Assembly: GCA_032717465.1 (NCBI GenBank)
Contig: CM064681.1
Span: 17,848,151-17,912,150, forward strand
Reading direction: 5' to 3'
DNA: 64,000 nt
DNA from: Coenobita brevimanus
Taxonomy: Eukaryota > Arthropoda > Malacostraca > Decapoda > Coenobitidae
Position 1 is the stretch's first letter; every line of letters starts with the position of its first letter. Both the position numbers and the translations under genes were made by a program. Below, one piece after another: positions 1 through 10,802 of this stretch. The notes below the pieces were generated by a model. It did not search any database and had not been told where the DNA came from. It saw only the letters and a list, made by a program, of their open reading frames with translations.

Positions 1-1772
1 TCACATCCATTCTACTACTATGTCTCCCCCATGCTTCAGCATTTCACCACACACTCCATCAATTCCTGGGGCTTTCCCCGATTTAACTTTCTTCATTGCT
101 TCCACAACTTCTATCCTACTGATTTCTTCCTGTCTTCTCACCTCCCTCCTTCTCCCAGCCATTCCCCAGCCACTTATACTCGCATTACTTCCATCCTCTA
201 TGTTCAACAATTCCTTAAAGCGTTCTCTCCATCTGCTCACTTTTTCTCCCTTCTCCACTAGTAATCTACCATTTTTATCTTTCACTCCCCTGCTAACTTC
301 ACTTCCACCCTGTCTTAGTCTTTTCACCTCTTTCCAGAACATTTTCTTACAGTCCCTCCACTTTACACTCAAATTCCTTCCAAATTCCTCATCCACTCTC
401 TTCTTACTCTCTCTTACTAATCTTTTCACCTCTCTCTTTCTTTCTACATATAACTCTCTCTTCCGCCTCTCACCTTCTTCCACGCCCCCTTTTCTCATCC
501 ATTCATTGTATGCTTTCTTCTTTTGTGCCACAGCCTGTTTCACCTCTTCAGTCCGCCACGCTGTTCCTTGCACCCCCCCTCCGCCTTCTCTTCCTTCCAC
601 ATACCACATCACATGCTACACATATTTCTTCTGTAAATATCCTACACACACCTTCCATGTCTCCCATCTGCCCCAATTCATATTTGCCCAATCGTTCCTC
701 CACTTCTCTCTTATACTCTGCCTTTTTCTCATCCTCTTGTAACCTTTCCACTCTCCTTGCAACTACACCTTCCTCTCGTCTTTCCCTTCTTCTATTCCTC
801 CATCTTACTTGAATTCTAATTCTGGCCACCACCAAGTAGTGGTCAGAAAGTCTACTCCCCCAACCTCTATAAACTCTTGCATCCATTACACATCTTCGCA
901 TCCTTTCATCCACACACACATAATCAATCATTGCCTTCCTTTCATTCAGTTCATCACCCACCCTTCTCAACACTCGCCATGTATACCTGTGGATCATTTT
1001 ATGCCTGAAGAGGGTATTGGCTATCACCAACCCCATCCCAGCACAAATGTCCACTAATGCACTCCCATTCTCATCTATCTCAGCAGGCACACCCCACTCA
1101 CCAACTATTCCATGCACCTTCACATTCCCAACTTTACCATTCATATCACCAATCAAAAACACTCTCTCATTCCTTCCAAACTTTTCCATGCACACTTCTA
1201 CATTTGTCCAGAACTCTTCTCTCACTCTTCTAACACGATCTTGCTTTGGCGCATACACACACACAATTGCCCACATTTGTATTCCAACTTTCAACTTTAT
1301 CCACGCAATCCTTGACCCAACTGATCGATACTGTCTTATGCTCCTCTTCCATCTTTTACTCACATCTATACATACTCCTTCCTTTGCCCTCTCATTCTCA
1401 CCTACTCCTGCACATATACTCCATCCATACTCCCATTCTTTCACACTTTCTCCTCTCCATTTTGTTTCAGTTATTCCACATACATCCACTTTCGCACCCT
1501 CAAGCACCTGGACAATCTCTCTCTCTCTCTTTCACCTCATCATTCGCTCCCCTTACATTCCACTTTCCGATACCCATGTCCTTTGTCCGGTCCTTGGTCG
1601 TCATCATTTGGTCAGTCCGTGTCCGAGGCTTATTGTTTGTTTTTTTTTAGTTAGTTGTTTTCCGGGGAGGGGCACTAACCCTCCGCCAACCCTTTTAGTC
1701 GCCTTTTATGACAAGCAGGGATACTGGGGAATTTTTCTTGAAAACCCCCCTACCCCCAGGGGGTAGGTGTAT
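1..1772 (-). pseudogene. RTE-like LINE, 5' part: endonuclease and RT N-terminus
   Basis: On the minus strand 1507-548 reads as an endonuclease/exonuclease/phosphatase domain. It has the ITETKW catalytic-glutamate motif, the IGDMNGKVG (GD.N) motif and the RLSDHYLV (SDH) motif, in the usual order for APE-type LINEs. A second frame, 612-1, continues with the charged linker and the RT fingers motif SGKAPGIDGVCGEML, then runs off the window. The frames switch in the C7 run at 573-579, so a homopolymer indel is the likely cause. Upstream, the reading frame is broken again inside the (CT)n tract near 1518-1532, so the methionine at 1507 is internal and not the true start. The 5' leader reaches about 1772 and contains a perfect 9-bp hairpin at 1749-1767. 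The element is 3'-truncated only by the window edge. Clade assignment beyond RTE-like is not certain. Confidence 0.85.
1749..1767. repeat. Perfect 9-bp hairpin at LINE 5' end
   Basis: CCTACCCCC at 1749-1757 and GGGGGTAGG at 1759-1767 are exact reverse complements around a single A. The hairpin lies at the extreme 5' end of the minus-strand RTE-like LINE, next to the junction with the following plus-strand element. Confidence 0.6.
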
Positions 1773-3720
1773 AAGTCCCGTATTAGGTCCAAACTAGACT
1801 ACGGTGCACAGATGTATGGTGCGGCATCTGATGCCACACTGAGGAGGTTGGATGTGTTGCAGAATAAAAGTTTGTGAATGTGTCTTGGAGCTGTCCGGTG
1901 TACATGTGTAACTCAAATGAAAGTGGAGGCGAATGTGCCTCCCATCTCTATTCACCATGACCACCTGGCCGTGTCCTATGGACAAAAAATATTCAGGAAA
2001 AGTAGTATCAGCAATGTGGCCTGTATCCCCCTGCATCAATACCACCATCTTCTGCAGGGGGTTCGTCAGCCACTTGCTGCTCGCCTCCACTTACTGACTC
2101 AGGAGCTTGGTGTGGACCTCAGTGATTGTGACAAGTTGGTGTAAAAAAATATAGCACCTTGGGAGACACCCAGCTTTAACGTTGATGTTTCATGGCTCCC
2201 AGCACCAAAACCAAGGTACCAGAGATGGAGGTCCACCACTTGTTTCGTAACATCATCGTTCGTCACTTGGAGTCCCATCAATTGTACACCGATGGATCCA
2301 AGTCAAGTGAATGTGTGGGTGCTAGTGGGTGGTCGACTGAATGTTCCCTCAGGTATCGGTTGCCAGCTCATACATCTGTGTTTACCTCCGAATTTTTGCT
2401 ATTGACAAAGCCATAGACTATGCTCTAAATTCTAGGCAGGACTCATTTGTTATATTTTCAAATTCAAAATCAGTTCTTCAGGCTTTTGCATCTTGCACTA
2501 AGGACTCACACGAGATCCAGGGGCGCATCATTGACAAATTGGATTCATGCAACAAGTCCTTCATGCTGATCTGAGTGCCTGGTCATTGTCGTATCTATGG
2601 CAATAAGCACGCTGACTTACTTGCAAATTTGGCCTTAGAGCTGGAGGAGACTTGGGACGTTCCTCGTAATCTACGGTCGAGTCTCTCTCTCTCGGAAAGA
2701 AATCAATAAATCTTCTGTGGCAAGGTCAGTGGACCAGACTAAATATCCCAACATCCAAGCCGTACCTGGGCGACTGGGATACTGCCAACCGTCCCAGTCG
2801 CCTGGAAGAAAAAGTGTTGGCTCGCCTACGGCTTAATGCCACCATAATAACTTACATGAAACCATATACTGAAAGATGCTTTCCACTACACTGTGACATC
2901 CATAATGCGGTTTATCTATCATTCATATAATCCTGCACTGTCGGCAATTTATTCGTGAACGTGCTTCACTTATAAAGTACTGCTGTGCAGCAGATGTCCC
3001 CTTCACGCTACCCACTATCCTGGGTGATGGGGATATTGTTATGACTGATAAATTGATGGCTTTCTCGAGAGAGACCGAACTGATCGGAGTGATGTGACTT
3101 TATTGCTGTATGGTTATGGTCTTTATCTACTGTAAATATGTATATATCGTACCATTAATTAGGGATGACAGTTGTCGTATTTGAAATAGTTCCTGCTTCC
3201 GACTGATCTATTTCAAATATTGATGTTCCCTACGTTAAACCCCGTTCCTCGCCTGACGGTCACCAGCTGATGAGTGAAAGTGGGCAATATACAGGTGAAA
3301 GATTCTGGGCATTTTCAGTCGGAGTTGTTCTGTTGGGTGAAGTACTTCACTTTTTGTACATATGTAAAGGCATTCTATCATCTTGTATAAGTTATCTAAA
3401 TTAGGGTAGACAGCTGAAGTACGAGTATATGGAATAGTTCTTGACTCCTCTGGTTCTCTTTCATATACTGCTGTCCCCTATATTAGTCTGTGCCTCGACT
3501 AACAGTCAGTTGGTGATGAGTGTAAGTATGTAATGTAGAAAGGCATTACATATTTGCAGTCGATGGTGTTCTCTTAGTCGGGGTATTTTTGCTATTGGTG
3601 TAGGTTTAGCAATTTTTATGTTTAGGATTTAGTATAGGTTAGCGATTTGTCTGTTAGGTTATTAGTTTTAAGGTTTGTAGATTAGATTGTTTTTTCTTCA
3701 AATAAATAATGTAATATTAA
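1773..3720 (+). pseudogene. RNase H-bearing LINE, 3' half (RT tail, RNase H, 3' UTR)
   Basis: From 1773 the plus strand reads SRIRSKLDYGAQMYGAAS..LRRLDVLQNKSL, the thumb region after the RT palm, then a long linker. An RNase H1-type domain follows in two frames (about 2192-2640): YTDGSKS carries the first Asp, FTSEFLLL the Glu, IFSNSKS sits where the third acidic residue (usually SDS) belongs and has Asn, and VPGHCRIYGNKHAD has the His and last Asp. In-frame stops and small indels occur (for example the TGA before PGHC at about 2572). Coding similarity ends near 3090. About 630 bp of AT-rich 3' UTR follow, with a duplicated hairpin module. RNase H after the RT is known in I/LOA/R1-like LINE lineages; which one is not determined. 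It is 5'-truncated. Confidence 0.8.
3158..3592 (+). repeat. Diverged direct repeat with hairpin in LINE 3' UTR
   Basis: Two related modules start at about 3158 and 3402, offset by about 248 bp. Each opens with ATTAGGG, has a stem-loop, then a segment like GTCAGYTGGTGATGAGTG, and ends near CAGTCGRWGTTGTTCT. Module 1 stem: 3178-3189 pairs with 3208-3219, 12 perfect pairs. Module 2 stem: 3426-3437 pairs with 3456-3467, with one mismatch and one G-T pair. An outer stem (GGG..GACAGC with GCTGTCCCC) is also visible in module 2. Confidence 0.7.
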
Positions 3721-3739
3721 ATCATCATCATCATCACAA

Positions 3740-6056
3740 TCATCATCCGGACCTTCTTCCCCACCCTAGGGCAGGGTGAGGAGAGCATTGTCCAGACAGC
3801 CCAAATTTGCTCAGTCCAATGGGCCATGCTTCCATTCACTCATCATTCGAGCCCCCGGAATCCTGGCTCTATCAGATACGCCAAAAACATTCACCACGTT
3901 CTGTAGCTTCATGTAAACGTATCTGATAGTCAATCCGGATGCTGCCACTTTAAAAAGGGGTGCCAAATCTCTGATCATGCACTTCTCACAACATTAATCC
4001 AGCCAGCTTGATCTCTTATCATTTCGCTATCCTCACCGACTTCCAAACCTCTCTTTCTCACTCATCCACCATACCTCTTCACCTTCTCCTTGGCCTACCT
4101 CACCTCCTCCCTCCTTCAAATTCGCTCAAATATTCCTTTTTCACCACTCTATTGTTATCTATTATCCCCACATGACCATCCTAAGTACACTCTCTTCGAT
4201 TCTGGTGTCCACAGAATTCCTCATTCCACATCTTTCACGAATCACACATAATTTCATATCCTATCCACTTTCTGTGCTCCACATACATCAGCAGTCTCAT
4301 ATCCACTGTTCTAACCCTTGACTTTTCATTGTCATGCCACACCATAGTCTCACATCCATATGTTAAAGCTGGCACTAACATACCTTTATGTAAGCCTCGT
4401 GCAGCTGCAACACTCAAGCCTCTGTTTCTTATCAAGGCCTTCATTGCACCAGCTACTTTTCTTTCTTGAGTTCACTCTACTTTCCGCTTCTTTTGCACAT
4501 TTTCCTCTCTTTTTCCATCACTCTACCCAGGTATTTCAACTTTCCCACCAATTTCAGTCTCTCTCCAGTCACTGTAACATCGCACTAGGAGTCACCTTCT
4601 CTCTCTTTAACCATCACACTACTGTTTTCTACACTGACTCTCAAGACACGATGCTCACAGACATAGCAAAACTCTGCACTAGTCAACCAAGTTCTGATTC
4701 GGTATTTATAAGAAGTACTGCATCATCAGCATACAACAAATTTGAGATATTCCATCCATCACCATCCATTACCAAAGCCATCCCCCTCTCCAGTACTCAT
4801 CTTTTTACATCTCTCATCACCCCATCCATATTTATACTGAACAACCATATTGACATCGCACAACCTTGTCGCACGCACACACTGATCGCAAACCATTTAC
4901 CTAGATGCCAATTAACTCTTACACATGCTTCACTACCATCTTTTAACTCCTGACAGCACCTAGCAACTTACCATTTATACCATACATGCACAAACTTTCA
5001 TCAATTTATCTCTGTCCACTTTGTTGTTTAGTTTTCCCAGATCCTTGAATGTCATAAACACCTTACGGTCCTTCTCACAAGCCTTCTCTGCTATCTGTCT
5101 CACTGCAAGTACAGTACTTGATCCACACATCCTCTGCCATTCCCAAAGCCACCCTGTTCATCACTCACTAGGACTTCTGATATCTCCCTTAGTTTCTCTG
5201 CAATAATTCTTCCATATACCTTCACTACCTTTCTCAATAAACTTATACTGTAATAATTCTTACACTCACTTCGCTCACCATTATTTTAGTATAGGGGTAG
5301 GATCACAACTTTTTTCCACTCTGCAAGCACAGTTTCACCCATCCGTGACTTCTTATATATTTCCAACAAGCACTTCATTCCACTCTCTCCATTACACTTA
5401 ATCATCTCTGCATACACCTCATCAGCCCCAGCTGCTTTCCCATTTTTCAACCGTTGCCCTGTACTCTTCACCCGAGCGAGTGTCACGTCTCCTGGCGCTG
5501 CATTCCTTCTCTGCACACCCTCAAAACCAATCAAGTCTACAGCCGCTCTGTTCTCTTTATTCCCACTCATCAGACTTTCAAAATATTCTTTCCGTCTGGT
5601 CCTTACTTCATCCATATGGATTAATAATCTACCACCTACATCCTTCACATCATCACATTTCTTTCCTCTTTCACTTTTACATTTCTGCACCTCTTTCCAG
5701 AATAACTTCCTATTCCTCAGAGTAGAGAGGTTTGCATTCATTTTTCTTCCCAGATCATCATTTACCTTCTACTTCTTCCTCATCACTAATCTCTCTATGT
5801 GCTCATTGCTCTCAGTATATTCAGTTCTGATTTCAACTGAACCCCTGTCCCGTAACCACTTTAGCCACTTCTTCACCTTTTCCTCCACTTCTCTCTTAGC
5901 CTCCTCATCCCATCATGCCGTACATTTCTCCGTTGTTATTACTGTTGCCACACCATACACAGCTTCAGCATTTCTAACCAAGCAATCACTATATGCATTC
6001 CACACGCTGTCCAGATCCATTTCATTCCAATTCACTGACTTTGAAAAGTTATAAAA
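3740..6056 (-). pseudogene. RTE-like LINE, degraded RT and 3' end
   Basis: On the minus strand this reads from about 6056 down. It starts with NEMDLDSVWNAYSDC (pre-RT linker), then 5741-5286 (FWKEVQKCKSERG, LKNGKAAGADEVYAEMIK, WKKVVILPLY: RT fingers). Around 5260-5020 it reads IAEKLREISEVLVSDEQGGF and NGRGCVDQV (palm), and at 4444-4235 PALTYGCETMVWHDNEKSRVRTVDM (C-terminal domain). Many stops and frameshifts separate these blocks and no long frame survives. The 3' end is a short hairpin (3762-3778) followed by a (GAT)n tail that coincides with the tail of the preceding plus-strand element. Similar C-terminal residues (LTYG.ET, KSRVR..EM) occur in the copy at 17892-19010, so the two are relatives. 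Confidence 0.8.
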
Positions 6057-6162
6057 TTAAAAAAAAAAAAAAATTATAATTAAAAAAATAAAAAATTAAA
6101 AAAATTATATTACTTTTTACATATGTACGTGTGTATGAAGGTGTGTGTGTATATATGCATTG

Positions 6163-6219
<57 letters not shown>

Positions 6220-6419
6220 CACACACACCACAAAGCCAGCCAGGAGACAGGGCGTGTGTGCTGGGCAATCCCCAGGCCCTGTCTTCCCCCTTATTATTTT
6301 TTAATCAGCCCATACACCACTGACCGGGCTAATATAAGGCCCGGCCTGCGCTATAAGTGCTGGGAATCTGTAAATGAACGAACGAACGTGTATGTACTGT
6401 ATGTATGTATGCATGTACA

Positions 6420-6499
<80 letters not shown>

Positions 6500-6600
6500 A
6501 TATTTGCCTTAATGACCAGGGGCTTTGGCCCCAATGGTCGATAGGCACAAAAGAAGAAGAAGAAGAAGAAGAAGAAAAAAAAAAAAGCATTACCTATCCT
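6057..6600. repeat. Microsatellite cluster: A/T-rich, (GT)n, (AT)n(GT)n, (GAA)n
   Basis: An A-rich stretch spans 6057-6115. (GT)n lies at about 6168-6218, (AT)n at 6423-6459 running into (GT)n at 6460-6498, and (GAA)n at about 6551-6575 followed by poly(A). The sequence between 6235 and 6420 is non-repetitive and not recognised. Open frames here are only translations of the repeats. Confidence 0.95.
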
Positions 6601-6867
6601 TGACCAACTCCGACACACTTACCACATAAGTAATGCACATTATTCGTCTAAATGATATATGTTACGGGTACTGGAGCCATATTTCATATGCATGTAATAT
6701 GCATACACGTACTTTATACACCAACCACTTCAACGTATATGGATAGGAAATCTCAAACCCTGATATGATCGTAATAACAGGGTTTGCCAGTCCTTCCACA
6801 CCTCTAGTGCTACAATTTAAACACACTTCTGTCACATCTACCAGAACATGCAAGCCACTGTAAAAGA

Positions 6868-7188
6868 TTTCATTTCTTGTAACTGTAGAGTCTTGAACAC
6901 TAATACAGGTACAGGGAGAATGTCAATAGTCTGCCATCGACAGCAGGTTAATCGCACACACCCACTCCCAACACCCCCTCCTTACCCCCATCAAAGCGAT
7001 GGTTTGCTAGGTGGAGGGATCAGAGATCTGAAGTTTCGCTCATTCTCACATCTTGCCGATAGTAATGTTAGCATACTAGCTGGTTAATGCTATCTTAGTG
7101 TAAGTGTATTATTACCTGCAGTGACCTAGCCATGAGAAATAGATGTTTTCCCATTTTAGTAGATTTCAGCAGAATGACACCATTATAC

Positions 7189-7190
<2 letters not shown>
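6868..7190 (-). repeat. Dispersed G-rich repeat family, tail only (copy A)
   Basis: Read on the minus strand, this aligns by eye to the tails of the copies at 23263-23560, 24385-24790 (same orientation) and 49131-49545. Shared blocks in order: CTCATGG, GAGYGAAACTT, GGTAAGGAGGGGG, GTGYGATTAACCTG, and TTAGTGTTCA near the end. The G-rich satellite part is absent; (GA)n and (GACGGACA)n microsatellites abut it instead. Confidence 0.75.
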
Positions 7191-7192
<2 letters not shown>

Positions 7193-7237
<45 letters not shown>

Positions 7238-7302
7238 GGACGGACGGACGGATAGACAGACAGACAGACAGACAGACGGACGGACGGATAGACAGACAGA
7301 CG

Positions 7303-7341
<39 letters not shown>

Positions 7342-7455
7342 GGGCGGACGGACGGACGGGCGGGCTGGCGGACGAACGGACGGGCGGGCTGGCGGACGGA
7401 CGGACGGACGGACGGACAGACGGGCGGACGGACGGACAGACACAAACAGATAGAC
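7193..7455. repeat. (GA)n followed by (GACA/GACG)n tract
   Basis: (GA)n at 7193-7235 passes into a purine-rich tetranucleotide array of GACA and GACG units with some GGCGGGCT variants to about 7455. Reading frames across it are open on both strands only because of the repeat composition. Confidence 0.97.
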
Positions 7456-7553
7456 TGATAAACAGATGAATGTCATCTCCAGACAACTAATGTCCTATGA
7501 AGTGATCTGTATTGGTGAGAAAGCTAAGTGATACTCGATCTACCTCTAACCAT

Positions 7554-7657
7554 CGACAAGTAGAGGTGTATGGTATGTAGGAGGACTGCTGGGCCTTGAT
7601 AGCAGGCTGTGAAGCCTATGCCCAGAGTCGGACACATTAAAAAAAAAAAAAAAAAAA
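7554..7657 (+). mobile_element. SINE family 1, 5'-truncated copy
   Basis: From GTAGAGGTGTATGGTATG to GTCGGACACATT and a 20-nt poly(A), this is nearly identical to the last 100 bp of the full SINE copies at 39756-40105 and 56508-56850. The tRNA-like head is missing. 5' truncation of this kind fits LINE-machinery retrotransposition. Confidence 0.9.
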
Positions 7658-7659
7658 GT

Positions 7660-8529
7660 AAGTCACAGTGACCTACCTGTATTAGCTTGTTGATATAGGC
7701 TGTGAATTTCATTGGATTGGTTTCATTTATTGTGAATTTATACACCAGCCTTCTTCCGGCTACATCAATGGGAGCCAACAACACACCAACGTCTTTATTC
7801 CCACCGATTCTCTTCTCTCACATACCTGTTTACACCTCCAAATATACTGTATATTCCTGAGTGAGCTGTTATTCACCATGGGATGATTACATCCATGAAA
7901 CAGTTTTCCTTCTAAACGTAGTGCTCCATGGACGAAAAATCTCACCAAGGCGAAACATCTGTGCTCAACGTGGATCTGTTTTCTACAATAGTATGTCAAA
8001 TGTTACTGAAATGAAACTATTTTCCCCACGTGGGTTGTTTCGCCTATGGACCTGTTTCTGCAAGGAATTATTGTTGTAGCACCGGCCTGCCATGAACCTG
8101 TGCTTCTTTCAGCGAGACTTCCGTAATCCCCACTGCATGTATTTTCCCCACAGAGTGGGACATGCCCATTCCCAATGGGCCTATATTCATCAGTGAGAAG
8201 AGCCTTTTCTGTGTCCTTCATTGCCTTGGTTTCCTATACAAGGGGAACTAATCTATCGCTCCTAGATCTGTTTCCCCCTTATGTTGAAGATAATTTTTTC
8301 CCCATGGACCTATTTAATTGCTATGGGGGGGAGGCATCATTATTCCTCTATCACCTATATGCATCCCTCATTTGGAAAACTTCCATCCCTCTATAAATCT
8401 ACTACCCCTTCAAGGGCGTTTGCTATTCTACATGGAACTATGCTTCCTCAGTGGTAGAATTTAAATGTTCCCATGATAAATCTATTTCCTCGTCATGTGA
8501 TGGCTTACTTATTCCTGCTAAGGACCTAC
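7660..8529. other. Unassigned stretch with degenerate internal repeats
   Basis: No coding similarity was recognised. Between about 7930 and 8500 loosely similar phrases recur (ATGGACCTGTTTC, ATGGACCTATTT, TTTTCCCCAYRK), suggesting a decayed tandem repeat of roughly 60-110 bp. Short local palindromes such as CCCCACGTGGG also occur. Confidence 0.4.
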
Positions 8530-8880
8530 TTTATGTTCTTGGTAGACAGGGTGGAGTAAAGGAGTGGCCGAATGTGCTGGGCGGAATTGTTGAGTGGGGT
8601 GTGTGATTAGCATTCGTGAGTGGGCAGAGTGGCTGGAAGGGATCGGTGGGCAGGGTGGGTTGTCTAGGTGTTTGGGCAGGGTGAAATACTGGGGTGGGAT
8701 CGCTGTGTTGTCTTGCGTAGGATGAGTGGGACGGTGGATGGGTATGCGGTACTCCAGAGGACAAGGAAAGAAGGGGACTTACACGGCTTACAATGATATA
8801 AATCGCCACTGTTATTTGGACTTTAGTATATCGTTTAAAATTGCTGGGTAAATATTTGGATAGCAAATTCTCTACAGTAT
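8530..8880 (+). repeat. Dispersed G-rich repeat family, satellite end and junction (copy B)
   Basis: 8530-8760 is rich in GGGTGG, GGCAGGGTG and TTGGGTG words on the plus strand. It is followed at 8761-8878 by the family junction (GACAAGG, GGGACTTA, CACTGTTAYTTGGA, TTTAGTATATCG, AAATATTTGG). The rest of the tail is replaced by (ATAC)n, (CA)n and (TA)n arrays. Confidence 0.75.
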
Positions 8881-9019
<139 letters not shown>

Positions 9020-9133
9020 GCTGGACACCAGGGGTGCTGTGGTAGAACCAGTGTCGCTTACTATAAAGTATGCTTGAACCCAGTCGGCTTGCACGGGCCG
9101 ATTACACTTAGTTCACAGACTACACACACATCC
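9020..9133 (+). mobile_element. SINE family 2, internal fragment
   Basis: About 115 bp matching 9475-9592 with roughly ten differences, including GGGGTGCTGTGGT, GTAAAGTATGCTTG-like and GTTCACAGACTACACACA blocks. It is bounded on both sides by (TA)-rich simple repeats, so it is a partial copy of the neighbouring tRNA-derived SINE. Confidence 0.85.
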
Positions 9134-9139
9134 ATATGA

Positions 9140-9362
<223 letters not shown>

Positions 9363-9363
9363 T

Positions 9364-9757
9364 GAAGCCTCTGTGGTACTGTGGTAGAGTGTGTGTTTCT
9401 TACACAGGTGGGCCAGGGTTCATGCCCCGCCAGAGTAATAAACTTTGGAAGTGTTCACCCAGCCACGTACTGCACTGGCGGACACAAGGGGTGCTGTGGT
9501 TGAACCAGTGTCACTTACTGTAAAGTATGCTTGCACCCTGTCGGCTTGCGCGGGCTGATTACACTTGGTTCACAGACTACACACACATCCAAAGCCACTC
9601 CAACACTACAATTACACTTACTAGCACTTCTCACCCAACAAACAATCTCTACCAGACAGCCTAAGCCACTTGGTAGAGATATATTGGCTGTATTGTCCCG
9701 ACTTCGGTCGGGATAGGCCGGTCCTGCAGTGCATACTCAAACGGCTGATGATGATGA

Positions 9758-9762
<5 letters not shown>
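9364..9762 (+). mobile_element. SINE family 2, tRNA-derived, with UUCG hairpin and (GAT)n tail
   Basis: The head carries pol III promoter-like boxes: box A around 9371-9391 (CTGTGGTACTGTGGTAGAGT) and box B at 9416-9428 (GGGTTCATGCCCC). A body of about 270 bp follows. Near the 3' end TCCCGAC (9696-9702) and GTCGGGA (9707-9713) form a perfect 7-bp stem closed by TTCG, a C(UUCG)G tetraloop in RNA. The element ends in (GAT)n running into (AT)n. A second partial copy lies at 9020-9133. The 3' hairpin plus (GAT)n resembles the 3' end of the RTE-like LINE at 3740-6056, so that LINE type may be its partner (inference). Confidence 0.8.
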
Positions 9763-9948
<186 letters not shown>

Positions 9949-10723
9949 TGTTACATAGCCTATGATTTCATCATCCTTTGTGTAATTCTAACGTACAGTA
10001 TGCAACATGTTTGATCACGAGCGTGTTCTACCTCACTCCCCCCTTCTACCGTTATAGTAGAGTAAGTCGTTCTTTCTGTTGTTCAGAGCAGGATTGTCAA
10101 CTCTTTGTCCCCTATGGCTTCATTTGCGCATCCTTCTTACAAGTTGTATCAAGCTGGCCCCTATATAATGAGCTCAGTCTCTGCATTATTGCCACTCCTC
10201 ATTTTGCTCACATCTCTGTCCTCCCCTGTACAGTTGTTATTATTGTGAGTGCTCAGAAAGTCTCCAACCATCTAGCAGCTGTGTAATTTGAGTATAAGTG
10301 TTATTGCATTTTTTCTTGTACTGTGTAGCATAAGGTGTTAATTCTTAGGCCTAGTAAGGTTTTTGTGATTAATGTAAAGTTAGAATGTTAGTCAGTGGTA
10401 ATAATATTTTGTATCTGTAATAAAATATCTTGCATTCACTGAGAATTATCCGATATTATCATTTTATCAGGGCTGACTTAGATAAATTTACTCATACTAA
10501 TTTCTTGTTAATAGAGGCTATTGCAGTTTGTCATATATTTAACCTGTTTTTTGCCATTACATTATCCTTATGAGTCCTGAATGTTTTGTTGTTAGTTTGA
10601 GCATTAAACTTTAACTTGTAATATTACCTAACTCTTTTGTTTTGAACCTGGAACTTTACGGGACAGTAGTGATTTTTAGTATTCTCACTTAAAGTGTACA
10701 TTATCTTTCTCTGTTCCATAACA
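9949..10723 (+). repeat. 5' LTR
   Basis: 775 bp, TG...CA ends. It contains a TATATAA box at 10162-10168 and a canonical AATAAA at 10419-10424, which suit promoter and polyadenylation functions of an LTR. It is 5 bp shorter than the 3' LTR because TCTGC is missing just before the TATA box. Confidence 0.93.
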
Positions 10724-10727
10724 TAAA

Positions 10728-10745
10728 TTTGGCGACCTCGCCAGA
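10728..10745 (+). promoter_or_regulatory. Putative primer binding site
   Basis: TGGCGACCTCGCCAG starts about 6 nt after the end of the 5' LTR. TGG at the start matches the CCA end of a tRNA. The tRNA species was not identified. Confidence 0.5.
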
Positions 10746-10802
10746 ATATTCAGGATATTATCATAAGGATATTGCTTGATATTTTGTGACTGTGATTTAT
10801 TC

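Noticed and set aside
20..1766. Plus-strand open frames of up to 249 residues
   Set aside because: Antisense shadows of the minus-strand LINE endonuclease/RT.
7095..7486. Several open frames of about 100 residues on both strands (RTDGRTDRQ, SVRPSVRPS)
   Set aside because: They are translations of the (GA)n and (GACA/GACG)n microsatellite; all frames are open because of repeat composition.
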